Source of the DNA: Clostridiales bacterium
GTDB lineage: Bacteria > Bacillota > Clostridia > Christensenellales > Aristaeellaceae
Direction of reading: 5' to 3'
Length of the DNA: 36,195 bases
Assembly: GCA_015056325.1 (NCBI GenBank)
Contig: SVGL01000026.1
Span: 1-36,195 of the forward strand
Shown here: positions 15,035 through 23,466 of the stretch, in pieces
Position numbering within the stretch: the stretch's first letter is position 1
How the letters are laid out: each line of letters begins with the position of its first letter
Notes under the pieces: generated by a model
Told to the model about the DNA's origin: nothing
What the model saw: the letters and a program-made list of their open reading frames with translations, nothing else
The model's database searches: none
Program-made: the position numbers and the translations under genes

Positions 15035-15873
15035 CACAGCCTCGCTTCGACCATGCGGTCAATGTGCTGATAATCCTCATGGGCCATGACTTCCCGGAAG
15101 CCTGCCCCGCGGCACAGGGCCATCACGCCTTGCGCCTGGTCATAGCCGACCTCCAGCAGCAGCACGCCGCCCTCCTTGAGGAACCGGGGCGCGTCCTCGG
15201 CGATGCGCCGGTAGAAGTCGTAGCCGTCTGCGCCGCCGTCCAGGGCCATCATGGGCTCCCGGCGGACTTCCTCCTGCAATTCGAGGCAGTCTGCCGCCGG
15301 GATGTAGGGCGGATTGCTGACGATCGCGTCAAACCGCGTGCCCTCCGGGATGCTGCTAAACAGGTCGCCCTGATGGAGCGTCACCTTTGCATGCAGCCGC
15401 TCGGCATTGTGCTTGGTGACCGCCAGCGCGCCTTCGGATAAGTCCGCCGCGTGCACGTCAGCACTTGGCACGCCCAGCGCCATCGAAATCGCCAGACAGC
15501 CGCTGCCACAGCACAGGTCGAGAGCTGTCGGCGGATATTTCTCCTCCCGCAGCAGCGCGATGGCCCGCTCTGCCAGCAGCTCCGTCTCAGGACGGGGGAT
15601 GAGCACCCGCTCGTCCACATGAAAGTCACGTCCGAGGAAGCTCTGAACACCGGTCAGGTACTGCAGTGGCGTGCGGGTCTTGCGCTTTTCGCACAAGGCA
15701 CGGAAGGTTTCCGCGTCAGCCAAAGAAACCTGCGACCAGCTGTCCAGCCGCAGGTTCATGGGATTCTTTCCGGTGATGTGGCTCAGCAGCAGCGACGCGT
15801 CAACCTCTGCGTCGGGAACGCCGGCAGCTGCCATTTCCGCCGCCATCAGGCGAAGGAGCTCACGGGGGGTCAC
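15034..15873 (-). CDS. prmC: Release factor glutamine methyltransferase
   Basis: PrmC methylates the Gln of the GGQ motif in RF1 and RF2. The 279-aa enzyme has an N-terminal helical domain, the RPETE motif (94-98), the SAM-binding motif DLCCGSGCLA (119-128) and the catalytic NPPY (187-190). It starts with GTG at 15873 in a 4-nt GTGA overlap with the yqhQ stop codon and ends in a TGATG overlap with prfA, so the three are translationally coupled. Confidence 0.95.
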   Translation of the reverse strand: MTPRELLRLMAAEMAAAGVPDAEVDASLLLSHITGKNPMNLRLDSWSQVSLADAETFRALCEKRKTRTPLQYLTGVQSFLGRDFHVDERVLIPRPETELLAERAIALLREEKYPPTALDLCCGSGCLAISMALGVPSADVHAADLSEGALAVTKHNAERLHAKVTLHQGDLFSSIPEGTRFDAIVSNPPYIPAADCLELQEEVRREPMMALDGGADGYDFYRRIAEDAPRFLKEGGVLLLEVGYDQAQGVMALCRGAGFREVMAHEDYQHIDRMVEARL

Positions 15874-16988
15874 TCCGCAGCCTCCACGGGCTCTTCCACG
15901 GGGAATTCATACCCCTCTTCGGACTGCTTGTAGTCGGTCAGGATGGCCCAGCCTTCCTCGGTGAGGGGGGCGTTCTTGGGCATGCCGTGGAGCGCCACGT
16001 TCATGGACACGATGGCGACCTCCAGCATCTTCGCGTCGGGCTCCTTGGTGGTCAGGCGCTGCATCTGCAATCCGGGCCAGCGGGCCGCGCGGGTGAAGGC
16101 ATTATCCTTGTGGGCCAGGCCCTTGAGGACCTCGTAGCTGACGCCGGCCACCACGGGCAGCAGCGCCAGGTGCAGCAGGAAACGGGGCAGGAACGCGGAA
16201 ATATCCCGGCCCACGAACAGGAACAGCACCATGCTGATGACCATGACGATCAGCAGGAAGGCGGTGCCGCAGCGGGGGTGCAAGGTGGTGAAGGGCGCGG
16301 CGTTTTCGGGGGTGAGGGGGAGGTCGTTCTCGTTGCAGTAGACGGTCTTGTGCTCGGCGCCGTGGTACTGGAAGGTGCGGCGGACGTCAGGCACCATGCC
16401 GCAGAGCACCATGTAGCCGATCAGGATAACGATCTTGGAGATGCCGCCCACCACGGTGACCAGCACGCCCTTCCAGCTGTCACTGGCCGGAACAGCGGCT
16501 TCAGCAGCCACTTCCGCGCCTTCGACGACTTCCGCGACCTCCGCCGCATTGAAACCGATCAGCTTGCCGGTCAGCCATTCCACGCCGGCAGGCAGGCCGA
16601 TGAACAGGCCTACGGCCATCACGACAGCCAGCACGATGGCAACGCCCATGACGACCTTGTCAATGTTCTTGCCCAGCTTTTCAGCCAGCCACTTCTCGAA
16701 CTTGGTGGGCTCCTCTTCGTACTCCTCGCCCAGCATCTTCATGGAGTCCTCCAGGGTGGACATGCCCATCGACAGCATGGAGCCCATGTTGACCACGCCG
16801 CGGATAATGGGCCAGCCCAGCCACTTGTGCTTTTTGGCAGCGGGGGTGTACTCCTTGCGCTGGACGACCATGGTGCCGTCAGGGCGGCGGACGGTGATGG
16901 CGATGGCGTCGGGGGCCTTCATCATCACGCCCTCCAGGACCGCCTGGCCGCCGATATCCACGCGGGGGCAGCTCTTCACTTCAGACAT
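15870..16988 (-). CDS. yqhQ: DUF1385 (YqhQ-like) membrane protein
   Basis: A 372-aa multi-pass membrane protein of the DUF1385 family. Family hallmarks are the N-terminal DIGGQAVLEGVMMK, the central QYHGAEHKTVYC and HPRCGTAFL, and the later RAARWPGLQMQRLTTKEP. The usual place next to prmC and prfA fits. The molecular role is unclear; B. subtilis YqhQ has been linked to membrane and stress functions. An Ala/Glu/Val-rich insert sits at about residues 148-168 between membrane helices, and an acidic tail ends the protein. It starts at 16988 after GAAGG. The rpmE terminator lies 107 bp upstream, so it should have its own promoter; the best I see is a weak TAGAAT-type -10 near 17055. Confidence 0.9.
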   Translation of the reverse strand: MSEVKSCPRVDIGGQAVLEGVMMKAPDAIAITVRRPDGTMVVQRKEYTPAAKKHKWLGWPIIRGVVNMGSMLSMGMSTLEDSMKMLGEEYEEEPTKFEKWLAEKLGKNIDKVVMGVAIVLAVVMAVGLFIGLPAGVEWLTGKLIGFNAAEVAEVVEGAEVAAEAAVPASDSWKGVLVTVVGGISKIVILIGYMVLCGMVPDVRRTFQYHGAEHKTVYCNENDLPLTPENAAPFTTLHPRCGTAFLLIVMVISMVLFLFVGRDISAFLPRFLLHLALLPVVAGVSYEVLKGLAHKDNAFTRAARWPGLQMQRLTTKEPDAKMLEVAIVSMNVALHGMPKNAPLTEEGWAILTDYKQSEEGYEFPVEEPVEAAE

Positions 16989-17093
16989 AATGTACCTTCT
17001 TTCTGCACGGGTGTGCCTGCAATCATTCGGATGACGGAATATACTCCGCCAACTATTCTATATTCGATATAACATCCTGAATCCCTGCTGAAA

Positions 17094-17128
17094 CCAAAAA
17101 GAAAACAGACCGCCGATGACGGTCTGTT
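17094..17128 (-). terminator. Intrinsic terminator after rpmE
   Basis: AACAGACCG pairs with CGGTCTGTT (17104-17112 with 17120-17128), followed on the minus strand by TTTCTTTTTGG. Confidence 0.9.
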
Positions 17129-17186
17129 AACTGCAATCTCATCTGATCGGAAGCGATGAGCCTTCGTAATGACTTTATGATAAGCC

Positions 17187-17387
17187 TTACTGGAGGCCGA
17201 AACGCTTCTTGAAACGATCGACGCGTCCGCCGGTATCAACCAGCTTCTGCTTGCCGGTGTAGAAGGGATGGCACTTGGAGCAGATATCCACCTTCAGTTC
17301 CTTCTTGGTAGAACCGGTCTCAAACGTCTCACCGCACACGCAGCGAACGATGCACTTGCCGTAGTTGGGATGGATCTTTTCCTTCAT
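17187..17387 (-). CDS. rpmE: 50S ribosomal protein L31, zinc-binding type
   Basis: A 66-aa L31, a large-subunit protein that bridges to the small-subunit head. It is the zinc (C+) form: Cys16 and Cys18 in RCVCGETF, and Cys36 and Cys39 in [12 protein letters not shown]. The C-terminal [12 protein letters not shown] is standard. ATG 17387 is preceded by GAGGTG. It has its own promoter and terminator between rho and yqhQ, so it is expressed as a single gene even though the gene order is conserved. Confidence 0.97.
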   Translation of the reverse strand: MKEKIHPNYGKCIVRCVCGETFETGSTKKELKVDICSKCHPFYTGKQKLVDTGGRVDRFKKRFGLQ

Positions 17388-17440
17388 TGCGATTTCACCT
17401 CTTTCGCGTGCAATGATCGGCTCATACAGCCGCGAGGATT

Positions 17441-17469
17441 ATTGTACCACAATCGACCGGGGAATGCAA
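17441..17469 (-). promoter_or_regulatory. Promoter of rpmE
   Basis: TTGCAT (17464-17469), a 17-bp spacer and TACAAT (17441-17446) on the minus strand. Confidence 0.87.
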
Positions 17470-17520
17470 GCACTTTTTTGTGGTTCCAGGCATGAAATCG
17501 GACAAGAATTTCAGGAAATT

Positions 17521-19455
17521 TTAGCCCTTCATGGATTCTGCCCATGCTTTGATGCGGGAGAGGAGATCTTCGTTGGTCGCCGCCTTCTCCAGCATGGCGG
17601 TCAATTCCTTCAGCGCGTTCTCTGCGGGCATGCGGGAGAGCATACCGCGCAGGAGCTTCAGGCCTTCCGCGTGTTCGGGGGTGAGGATGGCTTCGGCTCG
17701 CTTGGTGCCGCAGCGACTCAGCTCGAAGGGCGGCTGAATGCCGGCACGGGCCAGGGCGGAATCCAGCACCAGCTCCATGTTCGCGGCGCCGCGGAATTCG
17801 CCCACCACGCTGTCGTCTGCCTTCGCGCCGGTATCAGTGTTCATGGTGGCGATAACGGTCAGGCTGCCGCCCTCGCGGATGCAGCGCGCCGCGCCGAAGA
17901 GCCGCTTGGCCTTCTGCAGGCTCTGAGGGCTGATCATGCCGGGGACGGCGCGGCCGGCCTGCAGGGCGGCGGTGGAGATGACCTTAATGAGGGTGGTCAG
18001 GCTGTCCACCAGCAGGACGACGTCCTTCTTCATTTCCACCAGGCGCTCGGCGCGCTCGATGATCATGTCTGCCAGACGGAGGTGCGCCTCGGGGGCCATA
18101 TCGAAGGTGGAGGCAGCCACGGGGCATTTCACGGACTCGCGGATGAGGGTCACGTTCTCCGGCGTCTCGTTGAAGAGCAGCAGCATCACCTCGGCCTCAG
18201 GGTGGTTGAGGGTGATGACATTGGCCAGGCGGGTCAGCAGCCGGGCCTTGCCGGTGCCGGGGCCGCACTGAATGAGGCCACGCTGGCCAAAGCCGATGGG
18301 CGTTACCAGATCCATCAGACGCAGATCGTTCAGCTGGGGGCCCTCCCTGCGCTCCAGGCAAATGCGGCGGGTCGGGTAGATGGGGGTCAGCTGGTCAAAA
18401 TGGGGGCGGAGGGCGGCCTCGGGGGTGGCGCCGTTCACCTGGCTGACCACCAGCAGGGCGGGGTATTTGTCGCCGTCGCGCTGGGGGCGAACCTTGCCCG
18501 TCAGCTTGTCACCGGAGCGCAATCCAAAGCGGCGAATCTGTGCTGAGGCCACATACACATCCCGGGCGGTGGCGATCATGTTTTCGCAGCGCAGGAAGCC
18601 ATAGCCTTCAGGCAGGATCTCCAGGATGCCCGTGATTTCGGGGCACTCGGCTGCCTGCATGATCTCGCTGGCGGAGGGATTCACGCTGAAGGGCGCAGGC
18701 TCTTGATTGTAGCTCTGGCGCGGCGGATAAGAGGGACGCTGGCCGTAATCCTGACGGGGCTGGTCATACTGGGGACGGCCGTAGTCCTGACGGGGCTGGT
18801 CATACTGGGGACGGCCGTAGTCCTGACGGGGCTGCTCGTACTGGGGACGGCCGTAGTCCTGGCGGGGCTGCTCGTACTGGGGACGGCTGTAGTCCTGGCG
18901 GGGCTGCTCATACTGGGGACGCTGATAGCGGGGCTGCTCAGGGGCAGTGGTGCGGGCCGGGCCGAAGGAAGAACGTGGCGATTCCTGGCGGGGCTGCTCC
19001 TCATCATAATAGGGCTCGACCTGATGGATGGGCGCAGGGGCTGCCTGGGGAGACTGGGATGCCGGGCCGAAGCGGGACTGGAAGCCCGTGGGACGGGTGG
19101 TTTGGGTACGGGGCGCTTCCATGGGGGCAGGGCTGCGGGGCGCAGCGGGCCGTCCGTAGGCGGGGGCCTGATAGGATGGCTTGTTGTTGAAGCGCTGAGG
19201 CGCGACATAGGCCTGCTTGAACTGGGGCTGGGCATCCTCTTCCTCGTCCTTGGCGGGCTCCTCCACAGGAGCAGGTTCCTCTGCGACGGGGGCAGGGGAT
19301 GACGCAGGGGCTTCTGCAGCGCTCTGTTCAGCCATTGCCATGGTCAGCTTGTCAATGATGCCCTGCTTGGAGATGCCGGCGCCCAGGGGAACCTTCATGT
19401 CCTTGGCGACCTTGCGCAGCTCCAGTACGGTCAGTTCGTTCAGATTCATATCCAT
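17521..19455 (-). CDS. rho: Divergent transcription termination factor Rho with altered ATPase motifs
   Basis: Rho is a hexameric RNA-dependent ATPase that ends transcription. The order of parts fits: Rho N-domain (about 4-42), a long low-complexity insert (45-260), the RNA-binding cold-shock domain with GYGFLRC (284-290) and the RecA-like core (about 350-640; FGAAR, EGGSLTVIAT, DTGAK, GNMEL-like ANMEL). The rho-rpmE position also fits. The core motifs are unusual. The P-loop is GPGTGKA (398-404) where Rho has PPKAGKT, so the Mg-binding Thr is Ala. The DERPEEVT signature is NETPENVT (429-436), DSITR is DSLTT, and the arginine-finger site SGTRK is CGTKR (582-586). It may be a weakly active or changed Rho. 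ATG 19455 follows AAGGAGG. Confidence 0.85.
   Translation of the reverse strand: MDMNLNELTVLELRKVAKDMKVPLGAGISKQGIIDKLTMAMAEQSAAEAPASSPAPVAEEPAPVEEPAKDEEEDAQPQFKQAYVAPQRFNNKPSYQAPAYGRPAAPRSPAPMEAPRTQTTRPTGFQSRFGPASQSPQAAPAPIHQVEPYYDEEQPRQESPRSSFGPARTTAPEQPRYQRPQYEQPRQDYSRPQYEQPRQDYGRPQYEQPRQDYGRPQYDQPRQDYGRPQYDQPRQDYGQRPSYPPRQSYNQEPAPFSVNPSASEIMQAAECPEITGILEILPEGYGFLRCENMIATARDVYVASAQIRRFGLRSGDKLTGKVRPQRDGDKYPALLVVSQVNGATPEAALRPHFDQLTPIYPTRRICLERREGPQLNDLRLMDLVTPIGFGQRGLIQCGPGTGKARLLTRLANVITLNHPEAEVMLLLFNETPENVTLIRESVKCPVAASTFDMAPEAHLRLADMIIERAERLVEMKKDVVLLVDSLTTLIKVISTAALQAGRAVPGMISPQSLQKAKRLFGAARCIREGGSLTVIATMNTDTGAKADDSVVGEFRGAANMELVLDSALARAGIQPPFELSRCGTKRAEAILTPEHAEGLKLLRGMLSRMPAENALKELTAMLEKAATNEDLLSRIKAWAESMKG
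18742..18921 (-). repeat. Five 36-bp tandem repeats within rho
   Basis: Five in-frame 36-bp units encode RPQY(E/D)QPRQDY(G/S), residues 179-238 of Rho. The units are nearly identical at the DNA level, so the tract is probably prone to copy-number change. Confidence 0.92.
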
Positions 19456-19473
19456 CTTGCGTTCGCCTCCTTG

Positions 19474-20499
19474 TCAGTCACGGCGGGCCACCACAAAGTC
19501 GCGGTGGACGGCCTGCTCCACAAAGTGCTGGAAATCATCATAGGGTGCGTCGGTGACGGGGGTGAAGCCTGCTTCCTCCAGAAGCTTCACCAGGTCAGCC
19601 TTCTTCAGCGTCAGGGTGTTGAAGGAAAGCGCCACCGCGCCGCCCTTGCGAACTGCGTCCTTCCACTGGGGGAGGGCACGCTTCATCACCTGCGTGAAGG
19701 ATTCGGTGCGCTTGCCATCCTGGGGTGCGTGCTGCACGCCGTAGGGCAGGTCCGCCACCAGCAGATGGGCCGGGGCCTTCTTGCACAATTCGCCGGTGAG
19801 GCCTGTGTCCCCCAGGAACAGGGACAGGGTGCGGGTGTTGCCGTCCTTGAAGTGCTCCTTCGTGTCGGCGATGGTATAGACTGCGGCAGGTACAGCATGC
19901 TTGCGCACGGTGCGGCTGCTCTGATCCAGCTTGTGCTTCATCCGGTGGTACTGCAGGTAGCGCTCGAAGTAATCGGCGCACTCCTTCAGGTCGCGGTTAT
20001 CGATATCCACGCCCACGGTGTTCATGCCGTGCTGCAGGGCCACGAAGCAGGTCGTGCCGCGGCCGCACATGGGGTCGAGGACGGTCAGGACCTCGTCGCT
20101 TCCGAAGAAGTCGCTGGCGGTCAGTGCGCAGTTGATCATCATGTGGGTGAATACCGCGCTGGTCTTGCCCTTATACTTGAGCACCTCGGCCAGATCTTCG
20201 GTGAGATAGGCATGGCTGACCTTCTCCAGCGGGCGGAGAAGAATAGAAGAGTCGGAGACTCCCTGCTGCTCGCAGATCATCAGCGCGGCGGAGTGCATGG
20301 ACAATGCGGAGAGCTGCTTTTCGGTCAGCGCGTCCGCTTCAAAGCGCAGGAAAGAAACGCCGCCCAACGTGACCGGCGTGATCTCAGCCGAAATCCCGAG
20401 GCCCTTCAAAAGGCAGGCGAGCTCAGCTTGGCCGAGCTTCACCTGCGCCTCGCGGTAACGGATATTTGCATGTGGCGTCAATTGAAAAAGAAATACCAT
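19474..20499 (-). CDS. RNA methyltransferase of the UPF0020/Trm11-like class
   Basis: A 341-aa protein with a C-terminal Rossmann methyltransferase domain: motif I DPMCGRGTT (142-150), GVDIDNRD (163-170) and the catalytic ADLPYG (249-254), as in guanine-N2 tRNA/rRNA methyltransferases of the Trm11/TrmG10/RlmL type. The N-terminal part (about 1-130) is not a clear THUMP domain but contains the usual bridging FTHMMINCAL stretch. The substrate is unknown. ATG 20499 has AAGAGGC close upstream and avoids the promoter. rho starts 18 nt after its stop, so the two form an operon. Confidence 0.8.
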   Translation of the reverse strand: MVFLFQLTPHANIRYREAQVKLGQAELACLLKGLGISAEITPVTLGGVSFLRFEADALTEKQLSALSMHSAALMICEQQGVSDSSILLRPLEKVSHAYLTEDLAEVLKYKGKTSAVFTHMMINCALTASDFFGSDEVLTVLDPMCGRGTTCFVALQHGMNTVGVDIDNRDLKECADYFERYLQYHRMKHKLDQSSRTVRKHAVPAAVYTIADTKEHFKDGNTRTLSLFLGDTGLTGELCKKAPAHLLVADLPYGVQHAPQDGKRTESFTQVMKRALPQWKDAVRKGGAVALSFNTLTLKKADLVKLLEEAGFTPVTDAPYDDFQHFVEQAVHRDFVVARRD

Positions 20500-20552
20500 G
20501 AAATGCCTCTTTTCGGTTATGCAATATAGATGGAAAGACAATCAATGTGATA

Positions 20553-20581
20553 ATTATAGCAAAAACGCACCGGACGCGCAA
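20553..20581 (-). promoter_or_regulatory. Promoter of the methyltransferase-rho operon
   Basis: TTGCGC (20576-20581), a 17-bp spacer and a perfect TATAAT (20553-20558) on the minus strand, directly after the rpsU terminator. Confidence 0.85.
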
Positions 20582-20600
20582 GAGGTATTTTTCAGGCAAC

Positions 20601-20628
20601 GAAAAACCCCTTCCCAATCGGGAAGGGG
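20601..20628 (-). terminator. Intrinsic terminator after rpsU
   Basis: CCCCTTCCC pairs with GGGAAGGGG (20607-20615 with 20620-20628) around a 4-nt loop, followed on the minus strand by TTTTTC. Confidence 0.92.
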
Positions 20629-20648
20629 CATTTCTTTCAGTTGAAAGA

Positions 20649-20822
20649 TTAATACTTGCGCTTGCGGGCCGCCTCAGCCTTCTTCTTACGCTTCACGCTG
20701 GGCTTCTCGTAATGCTCACGCTTGCGGACCTCCTGGATGACGCCGGCGCGGGCGCACTGACGCTTGAAGCGCTTCAGGGCGCTCTCCAGGGATTCGTTCT
20801 CACGAACACGAACCTCGGACAC
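20649..20822 (-). CDS. rpsU: 30S ribosomal protein S21
   Basis: A 57-aa basic protein reading [19 protein letters not shown], then [22 protein letters not shown] and a Lys/Arg-rich tail ending RKRKY. This is a typical Bacillota S21, a small-subunit protein near the anti-Shine-Dalgarno region. It starts with GTG at 20822, six bases after a strong AAGGAGGG, which explains why an ATG-only search misses it. It follows hinT on the same strand but has its own promoter and terminator. Confidence 0.96.
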   Translation of the reverse strand: MSEVRVRENESLESALKRFKRQCARAGVIQEVRKREHYEKPSVKRKKKAEAARKRKY

Positions 20823-20898
20823 TGTAATCCCTCCTTTCGCTCATCTCGCCTTGACATCAGCCGAATAGACAGACGGATGGCGAAAAAACCGTAGAATT

Positions 20899-20927
20899 AT
20901 TATAGCAAAAACATTCCCGCTCGTCAA
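20899..20927 (-). promoter_or_regulatory. Promoter of rpsU
   Basis: TTGACG (20922-20927), a 17-bp spacer and TATAAT (20899-20904) on the minus strand. Confidence 0.9.
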
Positions 20928-20938
20928 TCCCTGATTTT

Positions 20939-21022
20939 GCGATTTTTTCGATATTTTTTGTAAAATCGCAGTGGGAAGCTACCTCGACCTCCGCGCAGGC
21001 GCGGAGCCAGCTCCTTCGGGAG
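20939..21022. repeat. Intergenic palindromes between hinT and rpsU
   Basis: Three palindromes in a row: GCGATTTT/AAAATCGC (20939-20969, A/T-rich loop), CTCCGCGC/GCGCGGAG (20989-21006) and CTCC-TTCG-GGAG (21011-21022). None has a proper U-tract in the hinT direction. Together they could still end or protect the hinT mRNA. Confidence 0.55.
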
Positions 21023-21052
21023 GGAGACTTTGGCACGCGGTGACGGGAGAGA

Positions 21053-21394
21053 TCAGTCCATCTTTTCGCTGAGCTTCTTGCCGCCCAGCACGTGGAAGTG
21101 CAGGTGCTGCACGCTCTGGCAGGCATCGTCGCCGCAGTTGGACACGGTACGGAAGCCGCCAGTCAGGCCCTCCAGCTCGGCTACCTTGCAGCAGGCGCGC
21201 AGGCAGGCGGAGAGGGTCGCATCGTCCAGCTCGTCAATGGTGTTCATGCCGCTGACATGGGCTTTGGGCACCACCAGCACATGGGTCGGGGCCATGGGCG
21301 CGATATCCCGGAAGGCGTAGGTCTTGTCATCCTCGTAAACCTTGGTGGAGGGGATGTCACCCTTGATGATCTTACAGAACAGGCAGTTATCCAT
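21053..21394 (-). CDS. hinT: HIT-family nucleotide-binding protein (HinT-like)
   Basis: A 113-aa histidine triad protein with the catalytic HLHFHVLGG near residues 96-104. It has the N-terminal Cys4/Cys7 pair and PTHVLVVPKAHV typical of the HinT branch. HinT proteins hydrolyse purine nucleoside phosphoramidates such as AMP-lysine. ATG 21394 is preceded by GGAAGGA. It follows mtaB by 31 bp and ends the prmA-rsmE-mtaB-hinT run, a conserved Bacillota order leading to rpsU. Confidence 0.92.
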   Translation of the reverse strand: MDNCLFCKIIKGDIPSTKVYEDDKTYAFRDIAPMAPTHVLVVPKAHVSGMNTIDELDDATLSACLRACCKVAELEGLTGGFRTVSNCGDDACQSVQHLHFHVLGGKKLSEKMD

Positions 21395-21425
21395 AATCGT
21401 AATTCCTTCCTATTTTATAATGCGG

Positions 21426-22721
21426 TCAGACAATCTCTCCGGTCATACCCTCGGCGGAGGATTCCGTCAGGCGGACAGTCACGATGCGGCCCGGGATGCA
21501 GGCGGGGCAGTCAGCGATGGTCACGGGGATGTACTCCGGCGTGTAGCCGTGCCAGAGAGCGCCGATCTTTTCCTCGATCAGCACGGTCGAAATCTTACCC
21601 AGCCACTGCGCCTGATAGGCGGCGGCGGTTTCCTCGCCCAGGGCGATGAGCTCACGGGTGCGGCGTTCCTTTACGGCCTTGGAGAGCTGCCCCGGCATGA
21701 CGGCAGCCTTGGTGCCCTCGCGGGGAGAGTAGGGGAAGACGTGGATCTTCGCGTAGCCCACGCCGCGGATGGTCTGACGGGTCTCCTCGTATTCTTCCTC
21801 GGTTTCGCCGGGGAAGCAGGTCAGCACGTCGGTGGTGAAGGCTGCCATCGGGAAGGCCGCGCGCAGGTTGTCCACCGCCTGCATGTACATGGTCATGTTG
21901 TAGCGGCGGGCCATGCGGGCCAGCACGGTGTTGCTGCCGGACTGCAGCGCCAGGTGGAACTGAGGACACACCTTGGGCATCGCCGCGAGGGCCGTCGAAA
22001 ACTCCACCGTCGCGATGGTAGGTTCCAGGCTGCCCAGGCGGATGCGCTGTACGCCCTCCACCTCGTGTACCGCGCGGATGGCGTCCAGCAGGGTGGAGCC
22101 GTCGCCCAGATCCCTGCCGTAGCTGCTGAGGTGGATGCCCGTGAGCACCAGCTCGGTGTACCCGGCAGCGACCAGGCGCTGCGTCTCCTCGCGGATGTTG
22201 GAAATCGCGCGGCTGCGGATCGGCCCGCGCACGCTGGGGATGATGCAGTAGGTGCAATGGTTGTTGCAGCCCTCCTGAATTTTGAGGGTCGCGCGGGTGT
22301 GCTCGTCCTGGGTGGTGATGCTTAGCTCCTCGAAGGGCGTGGCGGCGTTCAGCTCGTTGACTGCGCTGATGCCCGTGCCGTTGGCGATAGCCTGCTCCAG
22401 CAACTCGACCACCTTGTCGCGGTTTTGCGTGCCGATGATCAGCCGCGCGCCGGTTTCAAGCAGCTCGCTGCCCTTGCGCTGGGCCAGGCATCCGGCGAGG
22501 ATAATGTGGCTCTCCGGATGCTCCCGGCGAAGGCGGCGGGTGAGCTGCATGCTCTTCTTGTCGCCGGTACCGGTCACGGTGCAGGTGTTGATGACGTACA
22601 CATCCGCAGCCGCTTCAAAGGGAACCACCTCGTACCCCGCCGCGCGGAATTTCTCCAGCATGGCCTGGGTATCGTACTGGTTCACCTTGCAGCCGAGGGT
22701 GTGGAAAGCAACGGTTTTCAT
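21426..22721 (-). CDS. mtaB: tRNA N6-threonylcarbamoyladenosine methylthiotransferase
   Basis: MtaB is a radical SAM enzyme that turns t6A37 into ms2t6A37 in tRNA. The 431-aa product has the N-terminal methylthiotransferase domain (HTLGCKVNQYDTQ, NTCTVT, AGCLAQ, three cluster Cys), the radical SAM motif CNNHCTYC, and a C-terminal TRAM-like domain. The start 22721 gives the family-typical MKTVAFHTLGCK. An in-frame ATG at 22748 inside rsmE is possible, but its extra residues are not family-like. It works one step after YwlC, encoded 8 kb away. Confidence 0.95.
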   Translation of the reverse strand: MKTVAFHTLGCKVNQYDTQAMLEKFRAAGYEVVPFEAAADVYVINTCTVTGTGDKKSMQLTRRLRREHPESHIILAGCLAQRKGSELLETGARLIIGTQNRDKVVELLEQAIANGTGISAVNELNAATPFEELSITTQDEHTRATLKIQEGCNNHCTYCIIPSVRGPIRSRAISNIREETQRLVAAGYTELVLTGIHLSSYGRDLGDGSTLLDAIRAVHEVEGVQRIRLGSLEPTIATVEFSTALAAMPKVCPQFHLALQSGSNTVLARMARRYNMTMYMQAVDNLRAAFPMAAFTTDVLTCFPGETEEEYEETRQTIRGVGYAKIHVFPYSPREGTKAAVMPGQLSKAVKERRTRELIALGEETAAAYQAQWLGKISTVLIEEKIGALWHGYTPEYIPVTIADCPACIPGRIVTVRLTESSAEGMTGEIV

Positions 22722-22731
22722 AGAAGAAAGT

Positions 22732-23466
22732 TCACTCCATATCGCCATAGAGGCAAAATAGCGCGCTCATGGCGCAAAGCCCGGCGGTCTCGGTGCGGAG
22801 GATCCGCGGGCCGAGGGTGACGCTGCGGCAGGACACGTCCTTCATCCGGGCAATTTCGTCCTCGGACATGCCGCCTTCCGGGCCGATGACGATGGCCAGA
22901 TCGGTGACGTCCGGATGCTCCTTGTGGAACCGGGCGAGGGAATAGCCCCGCGCGTCCTCCCACGGGACGATGGCCGCGCCGTGCTCCGGCAGCCGGGAAA
23001 GCAGCTGCTTGAAGCTGATGGGCTCGGTTACCTGCATCATTTCGCAGCGTCCGGATTGCTTGCAGGCCTCGCGGGCGATCTTCTGCCAGCGCTCCTGCTT
23101 CTTGCGGCCATCCTTTTGGTCCAGCTGGACGACGCAGCGGCTCATCGCGACAGGGACGACGGCGCATGCGCCAAGCTCCACGGACTTCTGCACGATCAGC
23201 TCCATCTTGTCCGCCTTGGGCAGGCCCTGATAGAGGGTGATGCGAAGATTCGCCTCGGTGGAGGGCATTTCGCCGGTGATGCGCACCGCGACCTCGCCAT
23301 CCCCGATGGACGCAATCTCCCCGGAGAAGCGCCTGCCGTCAGCGAACAGCTCGCAATTTTCGCCGGTCTTCATCCGCAGCACGCGGGTGGCGTGGCGGGC
23401 GTCCTCCTCGCAGAGGTACGCGACTTCGCCGTTCACGCCCCGCTCGTCAGCATAAAAGCGGTGCAT
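22732..23466 (-). CDS. rsmE: 16S rRNA (uracil-1498-N3)-methyltransferase
   Basis: RsmE methylates U1498 of 16S rRNA. The 244-aa product has the N-terminal PUA-like RNA-binding domain (HRFYADE, HATRVLRMKTGE) and the SPOUT methyltransferase core with the trefoil-knot motifs IGPEGGMSEDE and LGPRILRTETAGL. Its ATG overlaps the prmA stop codon in TGATG at 23466, so translation is coupled. Confidence 0.95.
   Translation of the reverse strand: MHRFYADERGVNGEVAYLCEEDARHATRVLRMKTGENCELFADGRRFSGEIASIGDGEVAVRITGEMPSTEANLRITLYQGLPKADKMELIVQKSVELGACAVVPVAMSRCVVQLDQKDGRKKQERWQKIAREACKQSGRCEMMQVTEPISFKQLLSRLPEHGAAIVPWEDARGYSLARFHKEHPDVTDLAIVIGPEGGMSEDEIARMKDVSCRSVTLGPRILRTETAGLCAMSALFCLYGDME

Noticed and set aside
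18742..18921. Regular 36-bp direct repeats, the unit length of some CRISPR repeats
   Set aside because: The units are contiguous, in frame with rho and have no spacers, so this is a coding tandem repeat.
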